From Desulfobacterales bacterium (GTDB lineage Bacteria; Desulfobacterota; Desulfobacteria; Desulfobacterales; JAFDCJ01), in assembly GCA_020345785.1 (NCBI GenBank), contig CP070771.1:4669952-4679367 (forward strand): a stretch of DNA of 9,416 nt, in the 5' to 3' direction. This document shows, piece after piece, positions 1 to 6,234 of this stretch. A model generated the notes under the pieces. The model was not told the origin of the DNA, searched no databases, and was given only the letters and a program-made list of their open reading frames with translations. Numbering within the stretch: position 1 is the first letter of the stretch; each line of letters opens with the position of its first letter. Made by a program: the position numbers and the translations under genes.

Positions 1-15
1 CTCGTAATTAAGACT

Positions 16-2016
16 TTAATTCACCCGTTTCCCGTATTCCTCAAGCACCAGATCCGGCTGTCCTGTGAGCCGGCCCAAAATAGTGCGGCCTAGAAAGATA
101 CTGCTGCCGTCGGCGGCCATCGGCGTTCGATCCTCCCGCCGGATATCTACCCGAATTTCACTGGTGCCGGCCGCCTGCGCTAATTCCCTTACCCGATCAA
201 TCAGCAAAGCTTCGGCATAGGCGTCCGCCTCATCGAGGTCGCCGAAACTTTTCACACCGGCAAACCCGACGACCTGATAGCGGCCGGGCTGAGGTGCGAT
301 GATGTCGATCTTGCGGCGAATGACGATGCGGCTGGTAATGGCGCCGACCGCATTGGCCACGTCGGCATTCTCCGGTATGACGGCTTCGGTGCCAAGTGTG
401 GCGGCCGCCTGCGGCAGGAAAAAATGAATGGGCGCGCCGATTCCGATCACCGGGTGGTGCAGGTGGATGCTGACGCTGAAACGGCGGCTGCCCCCTTTGA
501 GCATGTTTTCGACCAGGATCCGGCTGACGGGGCTTTGCTCCAGGTCGGCCGGATCAGTTTCTTCATCAAGCCGGGATTTTAAAATTTCAAGTGTCAATTT
601 TTCAGCGACGCGTGTCAGCAGATCGGCGGTCATTTCATGCAAATCACGTCGGCAGATTTGAGCATACATTTGCCCCATGGTCGTTGCTGCCTCACGGCTC
701 CAACGGATAAACCGATTTTCGATGTGCAGCAGATCGGTCGGGGTAAAGCCGCAGCGCTGAATGATGTAATTTTGTTCCAGGCGTTCAAGCCCCAGCGCGC
801 CGGCAAAAGATGCGCCTGTTTGTCGGACCAGTTCATCAATCGCATAAGGGCGCATGGCAAGAAGACCGACAATGTTTTCTTCCGAAGGTGTCATCCGCTG
901 CCGGTCTGGACGCTCCAGCAGCGTCAGAATTTGCATGTTGCGCGATGACGAACCATAACGGTTGATATTGCGCTGCAGGAATTCCAGGGCTTGATGCGTC
1001 CCGGAGGTATGCGCTGCCAGCCATGAGATCGGCGCCACCCGCGTGGGTCCGATCGTAAAGGCGCCTTTGTCCCACTGAATCAGGCTGTCGCCGCCAAGCC
1101 CCTCCGTGCGAATATGCATGGCCTTGACATGGGTCTGGAATCCGCCGACGGCGGCCCCGTCGGCGCAGATTTCCGGAACACCGTTTTCAATGACGGCGGT
1201 ATCGGTTGTGGTTCCGCCCATATCCACGATGACGGCATTTTTAAGACCGGTTAAAAATTGAGCGCCGGCAACACTGGCGGCCGGACCGGAAAGAATGGTT
1301 TCCACCGGCCGCTGCCTGGCCAGGCGGCTGCTCATCAGGGTTCCGTCACCTCTTACCACGACTACGGGGGCTCCAATTCGCCGCTCGACCAATACGCTTT
1401 CCAGGTCCGCTAAGAGTCTGTCGAGCAAAGGAATAATCCGAGCATTGAGCAAAGCGGTGTGGGCGCGGGTGCGAAAGTTCAAGATATCCGAGAGCTCATG
1501 GCCGCAGGTAACCAGCAGTCCGGTCGACGCCTGCACAATCCTCTTGACAGCGGCCTCATGCTCCGGATTGATGCATCCGCCGTAGCCGGAAACTGCAAAT
1601 ACCTGCACGCCATCTTTTTCAACCATTTGCCGCGCAACGTGATGCACTTCGTCTTTATCGATGGGAGTGATTTCCCGGCCGGTGATGGACAGCTGCCCTG
1701 CCAGCACGGATTTGGGTTCATAGGGGATGTCCTGTCGATCCAAGCGGCCGGCCGGCGGCATGAGCAACAGCCCCACTTTCTGGCCCCGGCCTTCAACAAT
1801 GGCATTCGTGGCCAGGGTGGTTGAAAGGGCCACCAGATCCACCTGTGACAGGAGATCCTGATCGAGACCGGCGAGCGCTTCAGCGATGCCGAACGTAAAA
1901 TTCCATTTGGTACTCAGGGCTTTGCTTTTGGAAACCACCCTTTGCGACGGCATATCGTAAATAACCGCATCCGTGTAGGTTCCACCGGCATCGATTCCTA
2001 AACCGATATTGAACAT
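16..2016 (-). CDS. Hydantoinase/oxoprolinase-family ATPase (HyuA-like)
   Basis: A 666-residue protein with the two phosphate-binding motifs of the ASKHA (actin/sugar kinase/Hsp70) fold: DAGGTYTD at residues 9-16 and DMGGTTTD at 265-272. The N-terminal hydantoinase domain spans about 3-190 and includes STTLATNAIVEG. The catalytic core includes RGDGTLMS near 222-229, SGPAASVAGA near 243-252 and GLGGDS near 306-311. Residues about 375-435 look like a small winged-helix segment ending in GFTPTDLLHI, and the C-terminal lobe holds IPENADVANAVGA near 547-559. Family members couple ATP hydrolysis to opening cyclic amides (hydantoins, 5-oxoproline) or, in acetone carboxylase, to substrate activation; the substrate here cannot be told. 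The length suits a HyuA subunit. The HyuB partner often found beside it is absent from the window, though the left edge is only 15 bp away. The ATG is preceded by AAGGA at 2026-2030 with a 9-nt gap. Family is sure; activity is not. Confidence 0.88.
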   Translation of the reverse strand: MFNIGLGIDAGGTYTDAVIYDMPSQRVVSKSKALSTKWNFTFGIAEALAGLDQDLLSQVDLVALSTTLATNAIVEGRGQKVGLLLMPPAGRLDRQDIPYEPKSVLAGQLSITGREITPIDKDEVHHVARQMVEKDGVQVFAVSGYGGCINPEHEAAVKRIVQASTGLLVTCGHELSDILNFRTRAHTALLNARIIPLLDRLLADLESVLVERRIGAPVVVVRGDGTLMSSRLARQRPVETILSGPAASVAGAQFLTGLKNAVIVDMGGTTTDTAVIENGVPEICADGAAVGGFQTHVKAMHIRTEGLGGDSLIQWDKGAFTIGPTRVAPISWLAAHTSGTHQALEFLQRNINRYGSSSRNMQILTLLERPDRQRMTPSEENIVGLLAMRPYAIDELVRQTGASFAGALGLERLEQNYIIQRCGFTPTDLLHIENRFIRWSREAATTMGQMYAQICRRDLHEMTADLLTRVAEKLTLEILKSRLDEETDPADLEQSPVSRILVENMLKGGSRRFSVSIHLHHPVIGIGAPIHFFLPQAAATLGTEAVIPENADVANAVGAITSRIVIRRKIDIIAPQPGRYQVVGFAGVKSFGDLDEADAYAEALLIDRVRELAQAAGTSEIRVDIRREDRTPMAADGSSIFLGRTILGRLTGQPDLVLEEYGKRVN

Positions 2017-2119
2017 TTATAAGCTTCCTTGTCGGACTTTCTGAGCTGGCAGTGGCTCTTAAATCCCATCTGTCAACGACTGGGTTATCCGATTTTATCT
2101 AAATAGTGCCTAGGCAAAA
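2017..2119. other. Upstream region of the HyuA-like gene
   Basis: Non-coding. It contains the hyuA-like ribosome binding site (AAGGA, minus strand, 2026-2030). A perfect TTGACA on the minus strand (2071-2076) has no acceptable -10 at 16-18 nt, and a TAAAAT further upstream lacks a good -35, so I do not call a promoter. The gene may be read from its own promoter here or from the bactofilin upstream. Confidence 0.4.
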
Positions 2120-2240
2120 AGCCCAATTTTCGGGTAGGTTGGGTTGAGCCCGACCGATAATGTTGGGTTTCGTCCCTCAACCCAACCTACGGAAATTAGG
2201 CTCCTACGTCAATATTGAGTTCTGAGGGCGAAACCCAACA
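2120..2240. repeat. Palindromic GTAGGTTGGGTTGAG-type intergenic repeat, apparently nested
   Basis: GTAGGTTGGGTTGAG at 2134-2148 is perfectly inverted at 2176-2190. The match continues outwards as 2120-2131 against 2191-2202 (10 of 12 positions), giving an imperfect hairpin of about 83 nt. Read on the minus strand, 2190 to 2161 is one complete 30-bp unit: GTAGGTTGGGTTGAG, then GGACG, then AAACCCAACA. A second copy of the unit's distal half, TGAGGGCGAAACCCAACA, lies at 2223-2240 on the plus strand, while its proximal half is the copy at 2134-2148. So a plus-strand unit looks interrupted by an inverted whole unit. From memory, related GTAGGTTGGGTT / AAACCCAACA repeats are scattered in intergenic DNA of several bacterial groups. 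The element does not code for protein. Confidence 0.75.
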
Positions 2241-2359
2241 CAGCCGTTGGACTGGTTTTCGTTCAACCACTAAATACTCAACTCTTGGATCTCGAAGGCG
2301 TATAGGAAACAAAATGAGAGAAGTCAACAGGATCTCGCCATAATTTTGCCGCAGGGGTT

Positions 2360-2438
2360 ACCCCTCCAAGCACTCAAATAAGCCGCTAATGATATCTGGA
2401 AACTTTTATAATTATCCTTATTTGAGCGCTAAAGGGGT
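2360..2438 (-). terminator. Long-armed hairpin overlapping the bactofilin stop codon
   Basis: GCACTCAAATAAG (2370-2382) is inverted at 2417-2429 with one mismatch. The arms continue, after a small internal loop, as ACCCCT (2360-2365) against AGGGGT (2433-2438), leaving a 34-nt AT-rich loop. The right arm covers the bactofilin TAG at 2429-2431. A further AGGGGT at 2353-2358 could pair with ACCCCT instead. No T-run follows on the minus strand, so this is not a classic intrinsic terminator. It could protect or end the bactofilin mRNA. The structure is directly visible; its role is inferred. Confidence 0.35.
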
Positions 2439-2839
2439 TTGTCTTTGCTTCTGAGAATCAGCAGTTCGATGGCTTTTCGCGGGATAGTGGCTTGTCCGGC
2501 AAAAACAGATTGCGGTGTCAGGGTAAAATTAGCTGCTTTGACATTGCCGTTCAGACGTCCTTCAGATTTGATGTCGACCTGTCCCGTTGATTGGATGTCA
2601 CCGTTAATTTCACCTGCAACGACGACGCTGCGGGCACCGATAATTCCATCTACCCGGCCGTTTTTTTCAACTGAAACGATAGAGTCACACTGAATACTTC
2701 CCTCAAAGTATCCGGCGATGCGGACCTTATCCTTGCCGGCGATTTTACCCTTGATTTTTATGCCGGATGCTATCAGAGTTTCGGCAGCGTCCCGATTTTC
2801 CGTCCTAGGTTCAATCTGGTTTTGTTTTTTCGAGAACAT
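2429..2839 (-). CDS. Bactofilin (polymer-forming cytoskeletal protein)
   Basis: A 136-residue protein whose residues about 20-118 form a bactofilin domain: repeated short beta-strand rungs with the spacing of a right-handed beta-helix, including IKIKGKIAGKDKVRIAGYFEGS, split here across two rungs near 27-48, and VVVAGEINGDIQ near 72-83. Bactofilins self-assemble without nucleotide into filaments on the inner membrane and recruit cell-wall enzymes or polarity factors. The first residues, MFSKKQN, resemble the short membrane-targeting start of Caulobacter BacA, and no transmembrane segment is present. The charged, flexible N- and C-termini flanking one core domain are typical, as is the length. 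The ATG has AAAGG at 2846-2850 with 6 nt spacing. A promoter is visible at 3008-3036 and a leader of about 160 nt separates it from the gene. No M23 peptidase, a common neighbour, lies within the window. Confidence 0.93.
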   Translation of the reverse strand: MFSKKQNQIEPRTENRDAAETLIASGIKIKGKIAGKDKVRIAGYFEGSIQCDSIVSVEKNGRVDGIIGARSVVVAGEINGDIQSTGQVDIKSEGRLNGNVKAANFTLTPQSVFAGQATIPRKAIELLILRSKDKPL

Positions 2840-2916
2840 GATTTACCTTTCAGTGCGATAATGAGCAAAAATTTGAAATGTTCTAAAGTGAGCTCATCCG
2901 CGGATCAGGCATTCAT

Positions 2917-2995
2917 TTATTGCACGATATCCATCTGCAATAACAAGCTGCTCACGCAAAGTTAACTGCGACAAAGCAGAAATCTGCATTATTGC
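2917..2995 (-). promoter_or_regulatory. Structured 5' leader of the bactofilin mRNA with alternative pairings
   Basis: On the transcribed minus strand, segment 1 (GCAATAA, 2995-2989), segment 2 (TTATTGCA, 2943-2936) and segment 3 (TGCAATAA, 2924-2917) occur in order. Segment 2 can pair with segment 1 (7 bp), enclosing two small hairpins: GCAG/CTGC at 2976-2987 and CGCA/TGCG at 2955-2970. It can instead pair with segment 3 (8 bp, 11-nt loop). The two folds exclude each other, the arrangement seen in attenuators and riboswitches. Downstream, 2896-2905 is a 10-bp perfect palindrome (ATCCGCGGAT) and 2889-2896 another (TGAGCTCA). I recognise no known riboswitch class. The pairings are visible; a regulatory role is inference. 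Confidence 0.4.
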
Positions 2996-3007
2996 TAAAC
3001 TGTTAAT

Positions 3008-3036
3008 ATTATAACATATAGAAAGAAGAATCCCAA
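3008..3036 (-). promoter_or_regulatory. Sigma70-type promoter of the bactofilin gene
   Basis: On the minus strand: TTGGGA (3036-3031, 4 of 6 to TTGACA), a 17-nt spacer, then a perfect TATAAT (3013-3008) preceded by TG one base away, an extended -10. Transcription would begin near 3001, giving a leader of about 160 nt before the bactofilin ATG at 2839. This is the best promoter match in the window. Confidence 0.6.
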
Positions 3037-3253
3037 ATCCGATTTGTCAAAATCGACCGCCTAGCGCAATTTTAATCATTATGCCGGAAACTATTGTGTT
3101 GTCTTCCTGCAGGGCTGTAGTATTTTGTGGGATCGTCATCTCCCGATCCAACAAAAAAAAGGTCCTCTGTGTCCTCGGCTTTTCCGGGGTGAACCTAATA
3201 TTGAAACTGCAGCAGAGCATGTTTAATTAATTTGTGCCGAAATAACAATATAT
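3037..3253. promoter_or_regulatory. Divergent intergenic region with a weak plus-strand promoter candidate
   Basis: Non-coding stretch between the bactofilin promoter and the plus-strand gene. A possible promoter for the latter is TTGAAA (3201-3206), 17 nt, TAATTA (3224-3229); the -10 is poor. A small hairpin, GGATCG (3130-3135) with CGATCC (3144-3149), precedes an A8 tract and has no plus-strand T-run. The text after it, near 3161-3190, resembles a low-complexity intergenic filler (CCTCTGTGTCCTC). Confidence 0.25.
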
Positions 3254-3274
3254 ATGCGGCAGGGGGGCGTGAGC

Positions 3275-4012
3275 ATGGTAATCAATAATGTGCAGGACAT
3301 CCTTGAAAAAGTTATCGAAGCGCATGGCGGCTCAGGCAGGTGGCGGGAACTGGCAGCCGTCGAAGCCATTATCTCAGCCCGGGGTTTTTTGTTCACCGCC
3401 AAACGACGACCCATTTTAAACCGCGTGCGGGTGCGGGCATTCACCCGTGAGCCCCGCTTTATTTTTTATGACTTTCCTCGGGCCGGACAGACCGGTGAGC
3501 TCAGCGGGAATAACGAAGTAAGCATCACAGGACCCGGCAATCAGGTTGTGTCAAATCGCATGCAGCCTCGGGCGGCAATACAGAGCCTGCGGCGGCAGCT
3601 GTACTGGGATGACCTTGATTTTCTATACTTTGGGGGCTACGCCACCTGGAACTACCTGGTGACACCTTTTTTGTTTCTCAGAGACGGCTTTGAGTTTGAA
3701 GTGCTTGAACCTTCGTCGGGAATTGACTGCCCATTTCGGCTGCAGGTAAGTTTTCCGGATGATCTGCCGACCCACTGCCAAAAGCAAATATTTTATTTCG
3801 ACCGCGACTATCTGATGCGTCGTCTGGATTATACCGCTGAGGTGGTCGGCCGCTGGGCCCACGCGGCCCATCTGTGTGAGAACTACCGCGACTTTGAAGG
3901 GATTAAAGTTCCGACGACCAGAAGGGTTCGTCCACTTTTTATCGGTAACCGGCCTTTGCCGGCCCCAACGATTGTCGCCATCGACATTCATGAATTTCGC
4001 CCGCTTTCTTGA
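3275..4012 (+). CDS. Uncharacterised conserved protein, 245 aa
   Basis: I cannot give this a function. The protein begins with a helix containing AHGG and WR (residues 16-24). It then alternates strand-like stretches (RFIFYDF 61-67) with a Trp/Tyr-rich core (WDDLDFLYFGGYATWNY 111-127), FYFD at 173-176, DYTAEV at 185-190, HAAH at 196-199 and RDFEGIKVPTTRRV at 205-218. From memory this pattern recurs in an uncharacterised family in proteobacteria and actinobacteria. The alternation of strands and the late FDG-type turn are reminiscent of LolA/LppX-like beta-sheet folds, but that is a guess. No signal peptide, lipobox or transmembrane helix is visible, so it is probably cytoplasmic. I chose the ATG at 3275 because AGGGGGG at 3261-3267 lies upstream of it; an in-frame ATG at 3254 has no ribosome binding site. 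It is the only plus-strand gene here and stands alone. Confidence 0.8.
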   Translation: MVINNVQDILEKVIEAHGGSGRWRELAAVEAIISARGFLFTAKRRPILNRVRVRAFTREPRFIFYDFPRAGQTGELSGNNEVSITGPGNQVVSNRMQPRAAIQSLRRQLYWDDLDFLYFGGYATWNYLVTPFLFLRDGFEFEVLEPSSGIDCPFRLQVSFPDDLPTHCQKQIFYFDRDYLMRRLDYTAEVVGRWAHAAHLCENYRDFEGIKVPTTRRVRPLFIGNRPLPAPTIVAIDIHEFRPLS

Positions 4013-4113
4013 CATGCTGCCTTTACATTACGGATGTATCTATCAAAATTGGATTTGAGTCAGGAAAAATACAAAGTGTCGGAAAATTGACGCTTTCTGC
4101 GGACAGGCCGATT

Positions 4114-4143
4114 TTGGCTGATTTTATAACTTATTGATATTAT
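4114..4143 (+). promoter_or_regulatory. Candidate sigma70 promoter in the convergent gap
   Basis: TTGGCT (4114-4119, 4 of 6), 18 nt, TATTAT (4138-4143, 5 of 6) preceded by TG one base away (extended -10). Transcription would start near 4150 and run to the strong terminator at 4348-4390 without crossing a convincing gene. The surroundings are very AT-rich, so chance matches are likely. Confidence 0.3.
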
Positions 4144-4149
4144 GTAAAA

Positions 4150-4390
4150 TAAAAATTTTTAATTTTGGCATCAATTTTGAATATACCTATCGTCAATTGA
4201 GTTCTCGAATGTGCGTGCATCTTTTCTGCCGAACTTCCAACATAGCGAGAAGATATCCGAGCGAGAAAACAACGGCATTCAAGAGAGCAAAATTAATCTG
4301 CTGGCTTCTGCTTTAAACATTGAAAATGTGGCGAGAATAGAAGCCAGAAACAAAAAGGCAGGGCCTCTCATGGCCCTGCCTTTTTGTTTT
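4150..4390 (+). ncRNA. Candidate small RNA ending in a strong terminator
   Basis: A stretch of about 240 nt with no convincing gene, bounded by the candidate promoter at 4114-4143 and a perfect terminator. CTGGCTTCT (4301-4309) pairs perfectly with AGAAGCCAG (4339-4347), and inside that loop ACATT (4317-4321) pairs with AATGT (4325-4329). The terminator stem starts at the next base. TTCTCG (4202-4207) can pair with CGAGAA (4246-4251). The heptamer GCGAGAA occurs three times, at 4245-4251, 4261-4267 and 4331-4337. An open frame from GTG 4211 runs straight through the terminator and has no ribosome binding site, so coding is unlikely. Alternatively this is a long 3' untranslated region of the gene ending at 4012. 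No known RNA family recognised. Confidence 0.4.
4348..4390. terminator. Strong bidirectional intrinsic terminator
   Basis: A perfect 18-bp inverted repeat, AAACAAAAAGGCAGGGCC (4348-4365) with its complement at 4372-4389, and a 6-nt loop TCTCAT. The GC-rich core has A-rich and T-rich flanks, so it works as a stem plus T-run on both strands (plus strand: TTTTTGTTTTTT from 4381). It can end transcripts from the plus-strand gene at 3275-4012 or the candidate small RNA, and from serB (stop at 4749) on the other strand, although both gene ends lie over 300 bp away. Confidence 0.92.
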
Positions 4391-4440
4391 TTACGGCAGG
4401 TTTGCCGGATCATAAATGGATCAGTTCACAGGGACGGCGC

Positions 4441-4670
4441 AAATCAAAATCACAAATCCCAAACAATGACCAAAATTCAAAATTCCAAATCGGACCTCGT
4501 CTGTTTTGCTCATCGCTTCAGTTAAAAAAGCGATCCTTTATCACGAAAGCACGAAAGTTCAAGAGTCCTCAAAAATAAAACAGCTGGATTTTCGAGGTTT
4601 GCCCGGTTTCGGTCATTGATTATTGTGATTTGGGATTTGTTTGTTATTTGGTGCTTGGAAATTGGAATTT
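4441..4670. repeat. Intergenic element with A-rich/T-rich inverted ends (MITE-like)
   Basis: The left end ACAAATCCCAAACAATGACC (4452-4471) is matched in inverted order by GGTCATTG (4611-4618) and TTTGGGATTTGT (4629-4640), with a 10-nt insertion between them. Both outer parts are period-7 sequence: AAATTCA and AAATTCC (4473-4486) on the left, TTGGAAA and TTGGAAT (4655-4668) on the right. Within lie ACCTCG (4494-4499) and its complement (4593-4598), and a hairpin ATCGCTT/AAGCGAT (4512-4534). No transposase frame is present, and I see no clear target duplication. It may be a non-autonomous mobile element or a decayed repeat cluster. Confidence 0.5.
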
Positions 4671-4748
4671 ATACTTTGCCGGCAGTGCTTTGCTATTGAA
4701 TTTCTGCCTCCTGAGATTTAACATGACACCCGATCTTAAAGGCGAATC

Positions 4749-5966
4749 CTACCCCTGCTGGATTTCTCTCTCACTGATGCCCATAAGATATAACAACGCG
4801 TCCAGCCCAACGCTGGAAATTGACTTGGCGGCATTATTCTTCACAAAGGGTTTGGCGTGAAATGCGATTCCCAAACCGGCAATATTGAGCATGGGAAGAT
4901 CGTTGGCGCCGTCTCCCACGGCGATGGTCTGCTGCAGACCGATGTTTTCAACCCTGGCGATGGTTTTCAGAATTTCAGCTTTTTTGGGACCGTCGATAAT
5001 GTCACCGGTGACGTTTCCGGTGACTTTACCGTTTTCAATCTCGAGCACATTGGCAAAAACGTAATGCAGACCCAGCTTCTTTTGCAGATATTCACCGAAA
5101 TAATCAAATCCGCCGGATATGATTCCGATCTTGTAGCCCAACCTTTTCAGCGTGTTGACGACACGTTCCGCGCCCTCGGTGAGCTCAAGATTCCGGGTCA
5201 CAGCAGCCAGCACTGCTTCATCAAGGCCTTTGAGCAGGGCCACTCGACGGGTGAGGCTCTCTTTGAAATCCAGCTCACCGCTCATGGCGGCGTCGGTGAT
5301 TTCGGCGACCTGCTCTCCGGTGCCGGCACGTTGAGCCAGGATATTGATCACTTCACCCTGGATCAAAGTGGAATCCATGTCAAACACCACCAACCGGCGG
5401 GCATGCCGATAAATATCATCCACATGAAAAGAGATATCGATTCCGGTTTCTTCGGAAATTTTCAGCAATTGGCCGCGGAAGGGACCGGATTCATCCAGCT
5501 CTCCGGAAACGGTGAACTGCACACAGGCTTTGGGAAGTGATGCGGAATCTTCATACGACACCCTGCCGGAAAGCCGGGTAATCACATCAATGTTCAAATT
5601 GTTGGCCGCAATTGCCGCGGCCACTTTTGCCAGCTGCTCGGCTGTCAGCCGGCGGCCGAGCAGCGTTATGATCCGGCGTTGCTGGCCGGTTTCCGATGCC
5701 CAGCTTTCATAACTTGCGCTTTCGATGGCGGAAAAACGGATTTGAATGCCGAGCTCATGCGCCTTGAACAAAAGATCTTTGAGAATCGACGACGATGAGT
5801 GCTCGGATGGTATTTCTATCAGTATGCCCAGCGACAGGTAGTCATGGATAACCGCCTGGCCGATATCCAGAATCGTCACTTCATACTGGGCCAGAATATT
5901 CGTTAAACTGGATGTCAGACCGGGTTTGTCTTTGCCGGTTATATTAATCAGTATGATTTCTCGCAT
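4749..5966 (-). CDS. serB: Phosphoserine phosphatase SerB with two ACT domains
   Basis: The last step of serine synthesis: O-phospho-L-serine is hydrolysed to serine and phosphate in the cytoplasm. Residues about 3-80 and 97-180 are two ACT domains (the first starts IILINITGKDKPGL), which usually bind serine or glycine as feedback sensors. The haloacid dehalogenase catalytic domain follows, with FDMDSTLI at 195-202 (nucleophile D196, acid D198), E205, SGGF at 284-287, PKKAE at 327-331 and GDGANDLPML at 351-360 for Mg binding. At 405 residues it matches the long ACT-ACT-HAD class (as in Mycobacterium SerB2) and appears intact. The ATG at 5966 has an in-frame stop two codons upstream, and the first ACT strand begins at once, so this start is firm, although no good ribosome binding site is visible. 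The downstream gap has no close terminator. Confidence 0.96.
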   Translation of the reverse strand: MREIILINITGKDKPGLTSSLTNILAQYEVTILDIGQAVIHDYLSLGILIEIPSEHSSSSILKDLLFKAHELGIQIRFSAIESASYESWASETGQQRRIITLLGRRLTAEQLAKVAAAIAANNLNIDVITRLSGRVSYEDSASLPKACVQFTVSGELDESGPFRGQLLKISEETGIDISFHVDDIYRHARRLVVFDMDSTLIQGEVINILAQRAGTGEQVAEITDAAMSGELDFKESLTRRVALLKGLDEAVLAAVTRNLELTEGAERVVNTLKRLGYKIGIISGGFDYFGEYLQKKLGLHYVFANVLEIENGKVTGNVTGDIIDGPKKAEILKTIARVENIGLQQTIAVGDGANDLPMLNIAGLGIAFHAKPFVKNNAAKSISSVGLDALLYLMGISEREIQQG

Positions 5967-6131
5967 GGATTATCTGACGGCCAACAACCACCCCTCCGGG
6001 GTGAAGTCAAAGCCTGCCCTTTGGGCCATGATTCTTTACTTTCGTGCATTTTGTCGCGAAGTATTGAATCGGGGTATTTTCACTACCCTGTAACGATTGA
6101 ATATTGAATATTTAAGGAATTCTCTCCAAAT
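5967..6131 (-). promoter_or_regulatory. serB upstream region with small hairpins and a 7-bp repeat
   Basis: Non-coding. Just before serB, CACCCC (5989-5994) pairs with GGGGTG (5998-6003), so the only SD-like GGAGG of the leader is folded into a tight stem, and it is too far from the ATG to serve it directly. GGGTA (6072-6076) and TACCC (6084-6088) form another inverted repeat. ATTGAAT is tandemly doubled at 6096-6109, followed by ATT. I found no convincing -35/-10 pair for serB. Confidence 0.35.
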
Positions 6132-6220
6132 TAAAAAAAGACGGACCGACACGCGTCGCAAGCGCTAGCCCCAAATATTTCCGCGGTAGGCGGACAATCT
6201 TCAATATTCTATTCCGTCTT
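6132..6220 (-). terminator. Probable terminator after the alpha/beta hydrolase gene
   Basis: On the minus strand, AAGACGGA (6220-6213) can pair with TCCGTCTT (6145-6138), which runs into a seven-T tract (6138-6132). Between them lie smaller stems, notably TCCGC/GCGGA (6194-6190 with 6184-6180) and CGAC/GTCG close to the T-run. This is a branched, loose terminator 15 nt past the hydrolase stop. The T-run is clear; the exact stem is uncertain. Confidence 0.45.
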
Positions 6221-6234
6221 GTCCGGGCAAGGTT

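Noticed and set aside
2937..2995. A cloverleaf-like fold with a 7-bp closing stem, considered as a tRNA
   Set aside because: Only 59 nt, no T-loop GTTCRA, no anticodon arm and no CCA-proximal features; treated as an mRNA leader instead.
3130..3158. Hairpin next to an A8 tract, considered as a terminator
   Set aside because: On the plus strand the stem is followed by A's, and on the minus strand the T-run comes before the stem, so neither orientation fits.
3623..4015. A 130-codon minus-strand open frame
   Set aside because: It is antisense to the 3275-4012 gene, with no motif and no ribosome binding site that stands out.
4165..4181. Sigma54-like site (TTGGCA, then TTGA at the right distance)
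   Set aside because: The essential GC of the -12 element is GA, and the -24 element has further mismatches; expected by chance in such AT-rich DNA.
4211..4525. A 104-codon plus-strand open frame in the convergent gap
   Set aside because: It runs through a perfect intrinsic terminator and into repeat sequence, and its GTG start lacks a ribosome binding site.
4857..5540. A 227-codon plus-strand open frame
   Set aside because: It lies wholly within serB on the opposite strand; serB has all HAD motifs and the frame shows no recognisable domain.
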